Shown here: one piece after another, positions 51,469 to 61,178 of the stretch
How the letters are laid out: every line of letters starts with the position of its first letter
How positions within the stretch are numbered: the stretch's first letter is position 1
DNA from: Vanessa cardui
Taxonomy: Eukaryota > Arthropoda > Insecta > Lepidoptera > Nymphalidae
Reading direction: 5' to 3'
Assembly: GCF_905220365.1 (NCBI RefSeq)
Contig: NC_061153.1
Coordinates: forward strand, 3,864,001 to 3,928,000
Length of the DNA: 64,000 nt
Made by a program: the position numbers and the translations under genes
The notes under the pieces: generated by a model
What the model was told of the DNA's origin: nothing
The model's input: the letters and a program-made list of their open reading frames with translations, nothing else
Database searches by the model: none

Positions 51469-52615
51469 AATAAAACTAGTTATAACGGATTTTAATCGCG
51501 TATATTAATTATTTTTGGCATCCCGACGTTTCGAGCACTTTACAGTGTTCGTGGTCACGGGTAGACTAAGGTGGCATTTGTCTATTTGAGGAACAAAAGA
51601 AATATTATTTACAACTACCGCCAACGATTTCTCAATTGGTATCTTGAGTAACGTTCCGTTTGCGCGCAGAAGGCACTGACTGTATCTTTAGGTCTTGCAG
51701 TCTGTTGGATTTGGGATTTTAAATTTTTAATAAGTGGATCCCAGGTGTTAGAAAGTCTCCAACCATCTTCTCTATTGAAGTTTGGATGTTTTTCAATAGC
51801 CTCTCGTATCATTCTAGAAATGAATCTGTGTTCTTTAGCAAGGAACTGTGGTTTATCAAATCGATTGTGGTTTATAAAATGGTTGGGTTTATCCAGAGCA
51901 TGTTCACAGACTGCAGACTTTGAAGAACGCCTATTTTTCAATTTCAATAGCCTCGCGTATCATTCTAGGAATGAATCTGTGTTCTTTAGCAAGGAACTGT
52001 GGTTTATCAAATCGATTGTGGTTTATAAAATGGTTGGGTTTATCCAGAGCATGTTCACAGACTGCAGACTTTGAAGAACGCCTATTTTTGACATCTCCTA
52101 TATGTTCCTTGACCCTGGTACCGATACTCCTCTTTGTTTGGCCTATGTAAGATAAACCACACTCACATTCGAGTTTATATACTCCCGCAGTTTGTAAAGG
52201 TATATTACTCTTTATAGGTCTCAAGAACTGTCTCACTTTCTTATGAGGCTTGTAAACGGTTTTAATCGAAGCTCGCTTCAAGATGTTGCCAAATCTGTCT
52301 GTAACTCCCTTCACATATGGTAGAAATGCAGGTTGTCGCTTAACTGTGGGTGGCTTGATACGGCTTCTGCGATGCTGGCGAGGCACGGGCAGCTTGTTCT
52401 GGTGGAGTGCAAGCTTGACTTGACGTAGCTCGTCCTCTAGGTGTTCAGCATCGCAGAGATGGTGGGCTCTCTGAAACAAAGATTTGCCAACGGTAGCTAA
52501 CTGACTAGGGTGGTGGTGCGAGTCACCATTGAGGTATTTGTTGGTGTGTGTGGGTTTCCTATAAACTGTGTGACTTAATGTATTGTCAGGATTCTTGATA
52601 ATAAGGATGTCAGGA
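51469..52615 (-). mobile_element. PLE-1 copy, 5'-truncated, with internal duplication
   Basis: Contains the pseudo-LTR (hammerhead-like motif at 51522-51561) and the 3' half of the ORF. It differs from the 329-9646 copies by substitutions and a 4-residue difference at NHNR, so it is a separate, older subfamily. It ends near 52611 in LDILIIKN. Confidence 0.88.
51615..52612 (-). pseudogene. PLE-1 GIY-YIG region, disrupted by a 151-bp tandem duplication
   Basis: Encodes [58 protein letters not shown] and EHIGDVKNRRSSKSA. A segment of about 150 bp is tandemly repeated (first copy near 51790-51938, second 51941-52089, offset 151 bp), changing the frame so that the C-terminal WRLSNTWDPLI part is in a different frame. 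The RT domain is absent. Confidence 0.88.
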
Positions 52616-52619
52616 TATA

Positions 52620-53549
52620 TAATAGGATGTCTTGATAGTGAGGATGTTACGGACAAAATTGATGCCATTTTTGAAAAAGTGGAGCAAGATCGGCATATTA
52701 GTAGTTACGATGTAGCTGAAGACCTGGCAATTGACCACAAAACGGTTTTGACTCATTTGAATAAAGCTGGGTACACAAAAAAGCTCGATATATGGGTGCC
52801 TCATAAACTCACTGAAAGAAACCTAATGAACAGTGTACTCATTTGTAATTCTTTATTACGACGTAATGAAACCGAACCATTTTTGAAGAAGCTGATAACT
52901 GGTGATGAAAAGTGGATCACATACGACAAGAACGTGCGAAATAGATCGTGGTCAAAGGCCGGTCAAGCTTCACAGACTGTGGCAAAACCCGGATTAACTC
53001 GCAACAAGGTAATGCTGTGTGTATGGTGGGATTGGAAGGGCATCATTCATTATGAGCTGTTACCGCCCGGCAGGACCATCGATTCAGAACTGTATTGCGA
53101 ACAATTGATGAGATTGAAGCAAGAAATTGAGAGAAAGCGGCCAGAATTGATCAACAGAAGGGGTGTGGTTTTTCACCATGACAACGCTAGACCTCACACA
53201 TCTTTAGCCACTCAACAAAAATTACGAGAGTTTGGCTGGGAGGTATTAATGCATCCGCCGTATAGTCCTGACCTTGCACCTTCAGTTTTTCATCTGTTTC
53301 GGTCTCTGCAGAATTCCTTAGGCAGTGTCAGGTTAACATCACGAGAGGACTGCCAAAACCACTTGTCGCAGTTTTTCGATCAGAAGCCCCAAAATTTTTA
53401 CAGCAATGGGATCATGTCACTACCAACAAGATGGCAAAAAGTTATGGAACAAAATGGCACCTACATACTTTAGTCAAATGTAAATAAACTATAAAAAAAA
53501 ACTTTTTGAATTTTCATATAAAATACGAAGAAACTTTTTCCCCAACCTA
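52620..53549 (+). mobile_element. Mariner transposon, 5'-truncated, in a Gypsy gag
   Basis: Transposase coding DNA followed by a 3' UTR and a 3' terminal inverted repeat, cgaagaaactttttccccaa within 53524-53547, then the expected TA. The Gypsy gag frame begins immediately after TA. The 5' end and left TIR are missing and replaced by PLE-1. Confidence 0.88.
52632..53473 (+). pseudogene. Mariner transposase, N-terminally truncated and catalytically altered
   Basis: Open frame of about 280 residues lacking the first DNA-binding helix-turn-helix. Visible motifs: DVTDKIDAIFEKVEQDRHIS, HKTVLTHLNKAGY, WVPHKLTERN, first catalytic Asp in TGDEKWITYD, second in HHDNARPHTS, then HPPYSPDLAP. The third catalytic Asp of the D,D34D triad, normally in APSDFHLF, is Val here (APSVFHLF, codon 53285-53287). 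The stop is at its usual place. Cut-and-paste activity should be lost. It resembles the irritans-type mariners common in Lepidoptera. Confidence 0.92.
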
Positions 53550-54250
53550 TTTCGTGGAGAGGTTAGAATTGTATTTAAAAGTGAACAAAGTGGAAAAGGA
53601 CTTATGGCTGCCTACTTTAATTACCGCGATTAGTGATGAAGCATATGAATTGCTTAGCAGTTTGGCGAGTCCGTTAAAACCAGCGCAATTAACGTATGAT
53701 GCGGCAGTTGAATTATTACATAATCATTTGCAATCTCGGCCGTCCGTAATGGCGGAACGTTATCGCTTCCGACAAAGAAAACAAAGGAACGATGAATATG
53801 TGGCGCAGCACGTAACAGAATTGAAAAAATTGTCAAAATATTGTGAATTTACAAATAATCTAGAAAAAAATTTGCGTGATCAATTAGTGTGTGGATTACG
53901 GAGTGACGTCACACAGCAAAGTTTATTCGCTGAGGATGATTTAAATTATAACGGCGCGTTGAAGTCGGCATGTGTCCTAGAAGCAGCTGAACGGGATACT
54001 GCGGTGGTGGAGGGCTCGAAGGTAGTCTGTAGAAGAGATTCACGTGATGATGGGCCATGGATCAAAGGAGCTTGAAACAAGGCAAAGTGGGCCGAAGCAG
54101 CATGGACCTAGGAACCCTGTCCCAAGTGAGTGGACATAGGGGTGGACAAAAACTGTTCGACGTGCGGGAAGGCAGGCCATAATAACAAGGTTTGCCGTTA
54201 TAAAGGTTTTACATGTCGGAGATGTAAGAAAAAAGGACATCTGTTCTCCA
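53550..54250 (+). pseudogene. Gypsy-like gag with zinc knuckles, fragment
   Basis: Capsid and nucleocapsid region: FVERLELYLKVNKVEKD, LITAISDEAYELLSSLASP, RYRFRQRKQRNDEYVAQHV and LRDQLVCGLRSDVTQQ. After stops at 54075 and near 54114 come two CCHC-type knuckles: CSTCGKAGHNNKVC and CRRCKKKGHL. The second is cut by the PLE-1 copy at about 54241-54250. This gag differs from the one at 31505, so it is another Gypsy lineage. Confidence 0.85.
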
Positions 54251-55443
54251 GTATCCCCCGTGGTCGCCGATTTATTCATGGAAGACTTGGAGGAGTGGGC
54301 TCTTCGCTCCGGACCAATAACACCTAGGTTTTATAAACGGTACGTAGATGACACTTTCACAATATTACCTAGTGATCTGACATCTGCATTTTTAGTACAT
54401 CTTAATTCTATAAATAAAAACATTCAATTTACTATGGAATTAGAGGCAAATAATTCTTTAGCTTTCCTTGACATCCTTATTATCAAGAATCCTGACAATA
54501 CATTAAGTCACACAGTTTATAGGAAACCCACACACACCGACAAATACCTCAATGGTGACTCGCACCACCACCCTAGTCAGTTAGCTACCGTTGGCAAATC
54601 TTTGTTTCAGAGAGCCCACCATCTCTGCGATGCTGAACACCTAGAGGACGAGCTACGTCAAGTCAAGCTTGCACTCCACCAGAACAAGCTGCCCGTGCCT
54701 CGCCAGCATCGCAGAAGCCGTATCAAGCCACCCACAGTTAAGCGACAACCTGCATTTCTACCATATGTGAAGGGAGTTACAGACAGAATTGGCAACATCT
54801 TGAAGCGAGTTTCGATTAAAACCGTTTACAAGCCTCATAAGAAAGTGAGCCAGTTCTTGAGACCTATAAAGAGTAATATACCTTTACATACTGCGGGAGT
54901 ATATGAACTCGAATGTGAGTGTGGTTTATCTAACATAGGCCAAACAAAGAGAAGTATCGGTACCAGGGTCAAGGAACATATAGGAGATGTCAAAAATAGG
55001 CGTTCTTCAAAGTCTGCAGTCTGTGAACATGCTCTGGATAAACCTAACCATTTTATTCGATTTGATAAACCACAAATCCTCGCTAGAGAACACAGATTCA
55101 TTCCTAGAATGATACGCGAGGCGAGGCGAGAAATTCAAAAACATCCTAACTTCAATAGAGAAGATGGTTGGAGACTTTCTAACACCTGGGATCCACTTAT
55201 TAAAAATTTAAAATCCCAAATCCAACAGACTGCAAGACCTAAAGATACAGTTAGTGCCTTCTGCGTGCAACCGGAACGTTACTCAAGATATCAATTGAGA
55301 AATCGTTGGCGGTAGTTGTTAATAATATTTCCTATGTTCTTTAAATAGACAAATGTCATCTTAGTCTATCCGTTACCACGAACACTGTAAAGTGCTCGAA
55401 ACGTCGGGATGTTTAAAAAAATAATTAATATACGCGATTCAAA
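54250..55443 (+). mobile_element. PLE-1 copy, 5'-truncated, older subfamily
   Basis: Joins the Gypsy gag at ttctccag, within the PLE GSPVSPVV block. Its pseudo-LTR ends at cgcgattcaaatccg (55443), and the hammerhead-like motif at 55365-55411 has lost part of its clamp (tccg) and TGA (TTA). It faces the minus-strand copy at 51469-52615 head to head, with mariner and gag between them. Confidence 0.85.
54260..55315 (+). pseudogene. PLE-1 RT end and GIY-YIG domain, truncated
   Basis: 351 codons without a stop, from VADLFMEDL through [35 protein letters not shown] and the GIY-YIG domain to the natural stop. Differences from the intact protein include GLSNIGQTKR (Asn for the Tyr of YIG), VYELECECG and an REARREIQ insertion. 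The fingers and most of the palm are missing, so it is inactive despite the open frame. Confidence 0.88.
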
Positions 55444-55448
55444 TCCGT

Positions 55449-56215
55449 ACTGGGGAGCCCAGAGGTGAGAGCAGTACTCCATGTGAGGCCGAATTTGCGC
55501 CTTGTAAAGTTTTAGGCGATGGGCCGACGTGAAATACTGTCTCGCCTTGCTGAGCACACCGAGCTTCTTTGAAGCCAATTTGGCTTTGCCTTCCAATTGA
55601 CCGCGGAACTGAACGAGGCTCGAAATATCAACGCCAAGTATTCCGATACTACCTGTAGCGGCTATCGGGATGTTCTCAAATCGTGGAGATACGACAAATG
55701 GTGTTTTTTAGCGGTTAACGCGCAAACTTGCGTCTTTTTGGGGTAGAATGGACTAAATTTAGCCAGCCCCAGTTCGAGACTTCGTTTAACGAAGACTCGA
55801 TTTCAGACACAAGTTTGTTCCGGTTTTCTTCGACGTTTTCCCGAGAAATATTAGCGCGGCCGGTGTATAACGTGTCAACGGTACTGTCGTCTGCACAGCA
55901 ATGAATGTTCCCAATTTGCAACAAATCATTGATATGCAGAAGAAACACAGTGGGTGATTGAACGCAGCCTTGTGGAACACCAGCATTGACGAATTTTAAG
56001 TCGGAACATGCACCGTCAATCAACAAAACAACAACCTTGATGCTCCGATCTGCCAAAAAGCTGGTAATCCAATTGCATATTTTCCCGGGAAGCCCATAGG
56101 AAGGAAGCTTCGAAAGAAGCGCTTTGTGCCAGACGCGATCGAAGGCCTTCGCTATGTCCAAGCTGGCTGCTAATGCCTCCCCCTTTCTCTCAACTGCTTC
56201 AGCCCATCTATGAGT
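55449..56215 (-). pseudogene. Jockey-type LINE fragment
   Basis: The minus strand encodes [39 protein letters not shown], an in-frame insertion of two residues in [30 protein letters not shown], the catalytic motif with Tyr changed (CADD in HCCADDSTVD), then after a frameshift near 55735 [19 protein letters not shown]. It matches the intact jockey at 33604-36720. The Harbinger element begins inside its upstream end. Confidence 0.9.
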
Positions 56216-56480
56216 AAAAGGCCTTCTACACGGTCGGGAAAAACTACCGACCATCGTGGCCTCGGTCGGGTTGGTGTAAAAGTGGACCGTGTAGAAATCG
56301 GTTGACCCGACTAAAACTTGGTCGACGCCAACGGCCTTAATCGGGAGCGCATCCCTCGCGACAGGCCGCGTCGGTGGTCAGTCCCGACCGTGTGGATCGC
56401 TGTCCGCCGACTCGGACTGTCAAGTTTAGTCAAGTCATTAGTCAGTCACGTGCGCGCACGTCACCGGGACGAGTTTCTTA
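56216..56480. repeat. Harbinger left terminal and subterminal region
   Basis: GC-rich non-coding DNA with repeated cggtcggg/cccgacc words and the inverted cttctacacggtc / gaccgtgtagaa pair, likely transposase-binding sites. Confidence 0.6.
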
Positions 56481-58778
56481 ATGGAGTCGCGAATTGAAAG
56501 CCGCGAACGGGAGATTCTAACCGAGTTTATATCTTTGTATTTGGACCTTCCATGTCTTTGGGACATTGGGTCCGATTTGTACAAAGATAGAAATCAAAAA
56601 ACACAAGCACGTCTGATGGAGAAGCTTAAAGACGTTGAACCTGTGACGAATATCGCCTCAACTAAAAAAAAATTGAGAATATTCGATCGGCTTTTAAGAG
56701 GGAGTACAAAAAGGTGAGTTTGAAATTATAATAATGATTTATATTAAGTTACTCGTTGATGGTTTTTAGGGTAATTTTATAAACATCGATCTCAAGGCTG
56801 CACGCTAACTAGGTACCTACCTACCTAACCTATAAAAAATCAACATTTTTATTATTTTTTTTTCGCAGGTTAAAGAATCAAAACGGACAGGAGCAGGGGC
56901 AAATGACGTCCATGTTCCCAACCTCTGGTATTATAATTTGCTATTGCCTATCTTTGAAAAGAAAGATGATCAATCAAGATGCGGAATGGACACGCTGACC
57001 AGTGATGAAGTTAGTACCTACCTCCATTTTAATTTAATATTAATCATTTTTAAAAACCTAGTAAATATTCCTAAAATACATTGGGTAATTTTAATGCTTC
57101 TATAAAACTAAGTAAGAGTAGGTAAAGTAAAACAAAATATAGATATATAAAAATTACTTTTTTTATTGTCACTAATATGTGCTTATTTCACTGTAAACAG
57201 TTTTAGTTCCTTCTTTCCATAACTATATCAACCATTTTGTCTTGAAAGCATACTTTGCCAGTACTATTAAAATAATCCATTAGGTTTTTTCTCACTTGTT
57301 GCCCTTCATAAGTATGCCTTTCAGCAGTTCGATTAAGAGGCGTCAGGGCACTTTGTTGTCGCCAGTCTCCAGGTTTAAATGTTTGTTGTTGTACATCTTC
57401 AATGTCAACGCATGAGGGAGTCCAATAAATTTTCGACTTCTGTCTTAAAAAATTGTGTAATGCACAGCTGGCTAAAACAATTGCGTCCAGATTTTCAATT
57501 TTAACGTATTAACGTTAAAATTGAAAATCTAGGTTGCCTAAATATTCTGAAACGCGAAGCAAGAATACCGAAAGCATTTTCAACAACTCTCCGAGCTCGG
57601 CATAGACGATAATTGAATATTCTTTTCTCCTTAGAGATGTTCTTGTCAGGGAAGGGTTTCATTAAATTTGTTTCAAGTGCAAATGCACTATCTCCTAAAA
57701 AAACATACGGTAGTGACATATTTGTACCTGGTAGTATAAATTATTCAGGTAACTTAAGATCATCGTTGCTAAGTTTTTCATAAAACTTGGTAGCTTTCAG
57801 TATTCCTCCATCTGACATACTTCCATTTGAACCCGTATGAACATATATAAACTCATAGTTTGCATTGACGATAGCAAACAACACGACACTAAATGTACCT
57901 TTATAGTTATAGAACAGAGATCCCGTTCCGGTTGGTTTTTCGATTATAATATGCTTTCCGTCCATACAACCTAAACAGTTATCAAATTGCCATTGTTCTT
58001 GAAAAGATTTTGCAGCTATTCTCCATTCATTTTCCGATGATGGTAACTGAAAAAATATTTTTTTTAGGAGTCCGGATCATCACAACACGAGAAGGGCAGG
58101 AAGAGAAGAGGGGATATATTAGAAAAGAAAAAAGAAGCATTAACAGATACTGCACAAGGATTATTATTAAGGGATGACCGAAAGGAATCACATAAGAAAA
58201 TAAATTCGTTTGGATTATACGTAGGAGAGCAACTGGATCAAGTGGAAACATTTCAACGCCAAGTGGCTGAGAAACTTATTTCCGATGTGCTGTTTCTTGC
58301 CAAAACAGGAAATCTCAACTTCGAATCAAGAGTTGAAACAACTACTAGATATCGAAATGTTACTTTTTCACGATCGTCTTCCAGCAATATATCTTATATG
58401 CCGCAAGCACCCTCATATCATAATATGATTCATGCTTCTCCCTCACCTCATCATTATCAAACATTTCCATCACCCCATTTTATTAACCAGCCATCGCTAT
58501 CACCTAGATCTACTTCTCCATCACCATCTCCACAATACATTCAGCCATCACCATCCCCACATCAAATTCAACCATCACCATCCCCACAAACACAACATAT
58601 TCAGCCATCACCATCCCCACATCACATTCAGACGTCATCGCAGCACTCTCAGCCATCATCATCACACCACTTTCAGACATTATCACAACACATGCAGGCA
58701 CCACCACCACCTCAAAACAGTTTGCTGTTTACCACACTCCAAGCGCAGTTACCAATCAATGCTGAAAATGCCTGCTAG
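56481..58778 (+). CDS. Harbinger MADF-domain protein, three exons, one apparent frameshift
   Basis: Proposed exons 56481-56713, 56869-57009 and 58068-58778. Splice sites are AAG|gtgagt, cgcag|GTT, GAA|gttagt and tttttag|GAG, all phase 0. Exon 1 carries the first part of a MADF domain ([25 protein letters not shown]). At a run of nine A residues (56664-56672) the frame slips, and the domain goes on as [14 protein letters not shown]. Exon 2 has [18 protein letters not shown]. Exon 3 has a basic stretch, a BESS-like [20 protein letters not shown] and a long Pro/Ser/His/Gln repeat tail. In characterised Harbingers such proteins bind DNA and import the transposase into the nucleus. Exon 3 lies in the transposase intron. 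Confidence 0.75.
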
Positions 58779-59229
58779 TGAAATAACTGATTTTTTAATT
58801 TTCAAAAAGGGTAAATAAAATTTTATAGTAATACACTACCTTGATTGTTTTTTTTTAAAGCCTTGTATATCGCCCAACAAGTTTCCGGTATAATTTTAGA
58901 AAGCAATTGAAATGATGTAATTGTACTGAATTGATCTTGATCTGATCTTTATAGCTTCTTCCCGTGGCCAGAAATCTTAATGTAGCTATTAACCGTTCTT
59001 CAGCAGACACAGCCTGACGCATAACTGTATTTTTCTTTGTAATCATTGGACGCACCATTTCAAGTAATTCACTGAAAGTGTCTTGATCCATTCTAAGAAA
59101 ATTTCGAAAGTCTTCAGAATCTAGTGTTCTTAAAATGTTGAGATGGTTCAAAGCAATTCGCTGTTTTAGCCACAATTTCATCCATTTCCTTTTTTTTCTT
59201 TGTTTTTCTTCTTCACTCAAGCATAACAA
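57203..59229 (-). pseudogene. Harbinger (HARBI1-like) transposase, two exons, disabled
   Basis: Minus-strand exon 1 58840-59229 (initiator uncertain; the frame opens at a TTG) and exon 2 57203-58046, with donor AAG|gtagtg and acceptor tttcag|TTACC. Exon 1: DFRNFLRMDQDTFSELLEMV, SAEERLIATLRFLATGRSY. Exon 2: [12 protein letters not shown] with the first catalytic Asp, [14 protein letters not shown] with the second, [18 protein letters not shown] with the Glu, and the C-terminus [10 protein letters not shown]. Lesions: a small duplication near 58930-58945, an A-run indel at 58848-58856, a stop at 57741-57743, and a 23-bp inverted insertion at 57508-57530. Confidence 0.82.
57489..57530. repeat. 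Perfect 19-bp hairpin with ATTA loop in the transposase exon
   Basis: Arms 57489-57507 and 57512-57530 are exact reverse complements. The left arm is native coding DNA (KIEN on the minus strand); the loop and right arm are an inserted inverted copy that shifts the frame. Confidence 0.92.
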
Positions 59230-59653
59230 ACTTACGTATGGCTGTGACGTTTGGCAGTGACAAGTATCGTTGTTTATTTTCTTAAAATAAAAATATAAAA
59301 GTCGAAAAAGTGTTTATAAAAGTTTATTAAAATATTAACAATATATATACAAAGTGAGTGAAATAATAGATAACTGAAAAACAAGTATAATATTCGTGTT
59401 TTAAGTGATTAATCGATCAGCTGTTCGGATCAGCTGATACATATCTACCCACAAAAAGTAAACATTACAAAAAAGTATATTTTGCTACTAGTTTTTAGTG
59501 ATTTGGGTTTATTCTTCTTTTTCTTTAAATATAAATACTACTATTAGTGCTAAAACAAACACTGATATTTATAAAACGATAAACTACACAAACCTATATT
59601 ATACATTTAGTGACACCTTCCGGATATTTCTAATACTACACATTATTTGTACA

Positions 59654-60646
59654 ATGGCAAATAAATGCAATCAATGTGGTAAGTTCCTGTCACCAACAGA
59701 GGGCGCAAAATGTAATAAATGCAACTGCGTGTTCCATCGGTCATGCGTCAACATAAGCCCCGACTTTCGCCTTCCTACGCGCTGGATGTGCCGTGCCTGC
59801 CGGGGACCGGAAAGCAGAAACAAGTCCGCTGCAGTCACCGAATCGCCTACAACGAACGAAGTGTTCACGGACGCGAATTCGGTGGATATAGAAAAGACCC
59901 CTGCATTATCGCTTGCCGAGGAAATGCGACTCCTCAGATTGGAGCTTGTCACGGTCGCCCGGGAGATGACCTCTTTTAGGCTGGAGTTGGGCAGGCTTAA
60001 TGAAAATATGTCAGAATTCAATAAAAGAGTCGACATGGTAGAAGAACGCGTGTCATCCCTGGAGAATAAATTATCTGACAATTGTACTCAACATGGCAGT
60101 TCACAGGTACAGGACATTATCACGGAGCTAAAAACAGAGATCAATGACCGGGAACAGAGCTCGTTGTTAAATGACGTCCAAATAGCGGGTTTACCAGAAT
60201 ATAATGGTGAGAATGTGGTACACCTATCTCAGGCAATCTCGAGCAAATTGGGTGTCCCACTCGACGCCCGCGACATCGTTAGCGCCGAGCGTGTGGGACC
60301 TCGACGTCTGTTGTCATCGAGTGGAGAGCGTCACCGCCCGCGGCCGGTGATCATGCGACTGGCGCGGCGGTCTCTGCGTGATGACATTATAAAGGCGGCG
60401 CGGGTGCGGCGCGGAACTGACACCTCCGGCGTCATCGACGGCAATCCCTCTCGAGTGCATATTAACGAGCATCTTACTCGACATAATCGTACGCTTTTTT
60501 ATAAAGCCAAGGAAGAAGGCAAACGTCTTGGCTGGCGTTACATATGGACTCGAGACGGGAGAATATATATGCGGCGCGAGGCGAATACGACAGTTCAACG
60601 GATACATACGGAAAAAGATATCTGTAAATTTTTTGGTACAATTTAA
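59654..60646 (+). CDS. CR1-like LINE ORF1, PHD finger, coiled coil and FP25K-like domain
   Basis: 330 residues from the ATG at 59654; the frame is open further upstream to 59498, but that part is AT-rich leader. Residues 4-50 form a PHD-type zinc finger (CNQCGKFL, CNKCNCVFHRSC, WMCRACRG). A heptad-rich stretch follows (LRLELVTVAREMTSFRLELG and VEERVSSLENKL), then the C-terminal nucleic-acid-binding domain with QIAGLPEY, AERVGPRR and HRPRPVIMRLARRSLRDDII. The protein would package LINE RNA as a multimer; PHD fingers in such ORF1s may contact histone tails. No lesions were seen. Confidence 0.88.
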   Translation: MANKCNQCGKFLSPTEGAKCNKCNCVFHRSCVNISPDFRLPTRWMCRACRGPESRNKSAAVTESPTTNEVFTDANSVDIEKTPALSLAEEMRLLRLELVTVAREMTSFRLELGRLNENMSEFNKRVDMVEERVSSLENKLSDNCTQHGSSQVQDIITELKTEINDREQSSLLNDVQIAGLPEYNGENVVHLSQAISSKLGVPLDARDIVSAERVGPRRLLSSSGERHRPRPVIMRLARRSLRDDIIKAARVRRGTDTSGVIDGNPSRVHINEHLTRHNRTLFYKAKEEGKRLGWRYIWTRDGRIYMRREANTTVQRIHTEKDICKFFGTI

Positions 60647-61178
60647 ATTGGTTTGCAATGGTTTTGATGTTATATTTAACGTATTTAAGATATGCCCTAT
60701 TTAATAATACACATTTTATCGATAGGTCTGTGTTAAAACTAAATAACAGTACAAAAGTCTTAATTATATATTGTATTACAATTGCTTATAAAGACGTTGA
60801 TAGATTTAGCTGTTTCTCAATGAGTGTTTTTAGTTTTCAAATATGTAATAAAAGCAAAAGTGCCGTGTTCCGAGGGATTAAATACTTGATATTTGAATCA
60901 GATATAAAATTTTTAAATTATGTTCTTAAAAAATACTCTTTATTGGAAAAAAAATTATACGATACCATCATAAATAAGTATATAAGTATTTGTTATGGAC
61001 TTAAATGCATTTATATTTTTTGTTTTCATTATTTATTTACTGTTAAATTGTATTTTTTATTGAAAAATCGCTTGTATTATACCGCTATACATATGTATAT
61101 ATGTATATGTATTTATTATGAATTTAAATCTATCTATATTTCTTATTTTCATTATTTATTTACTATAAAACATTATCC
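60647..61178 (+). other. AT-rich spacer between ORF1 and ORF2 of the CR1-like LINE
   Basis: An accidental open frame (60658-61191) spans most of this segment but has no recognisable domain and is very rich in Ile, Tyr, Phe and Lys, as expected from AT-rich non-coding DNA. It is comparable to the spacer of LINE-X copy 2. Confidence 0.6.

Larger units (their letters stand above)
56216..59290. mobile_element. PIF/Harbinger DNA transposon, left part
   Basis: Begins after gagtaa of the jockey fragment, a TAA matching the 3-bp target preference of this superfamily, with ggccttctacacggtcggg. Subterminal DNA holds an inverted pair cttctacacggtc (from 56222) and gaccgtgtagaa (about 56283-56294). It codes for a MADF-domain protein and a DDE transposase, the usual two genes of animal Harbingers. 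The right terminal repeat is not seen; a CR1-like LINE starts at about 59290, so the rest may lie beyond the window. Confidence 0.85.

Noticed and set aside
52583..52631. N-terminal extension of the mariner ORF
   Set aside because: These codons are antisense PLE-1 sequence joined by chance to the transposase frame; the true mariner start is missing.
58432..58818. His/Leu-rich ORF overlapping MADF exon 3
   Set aside because: A frame shadow of the CAT/CCA-rich low-complexity tail of the MADF protein.
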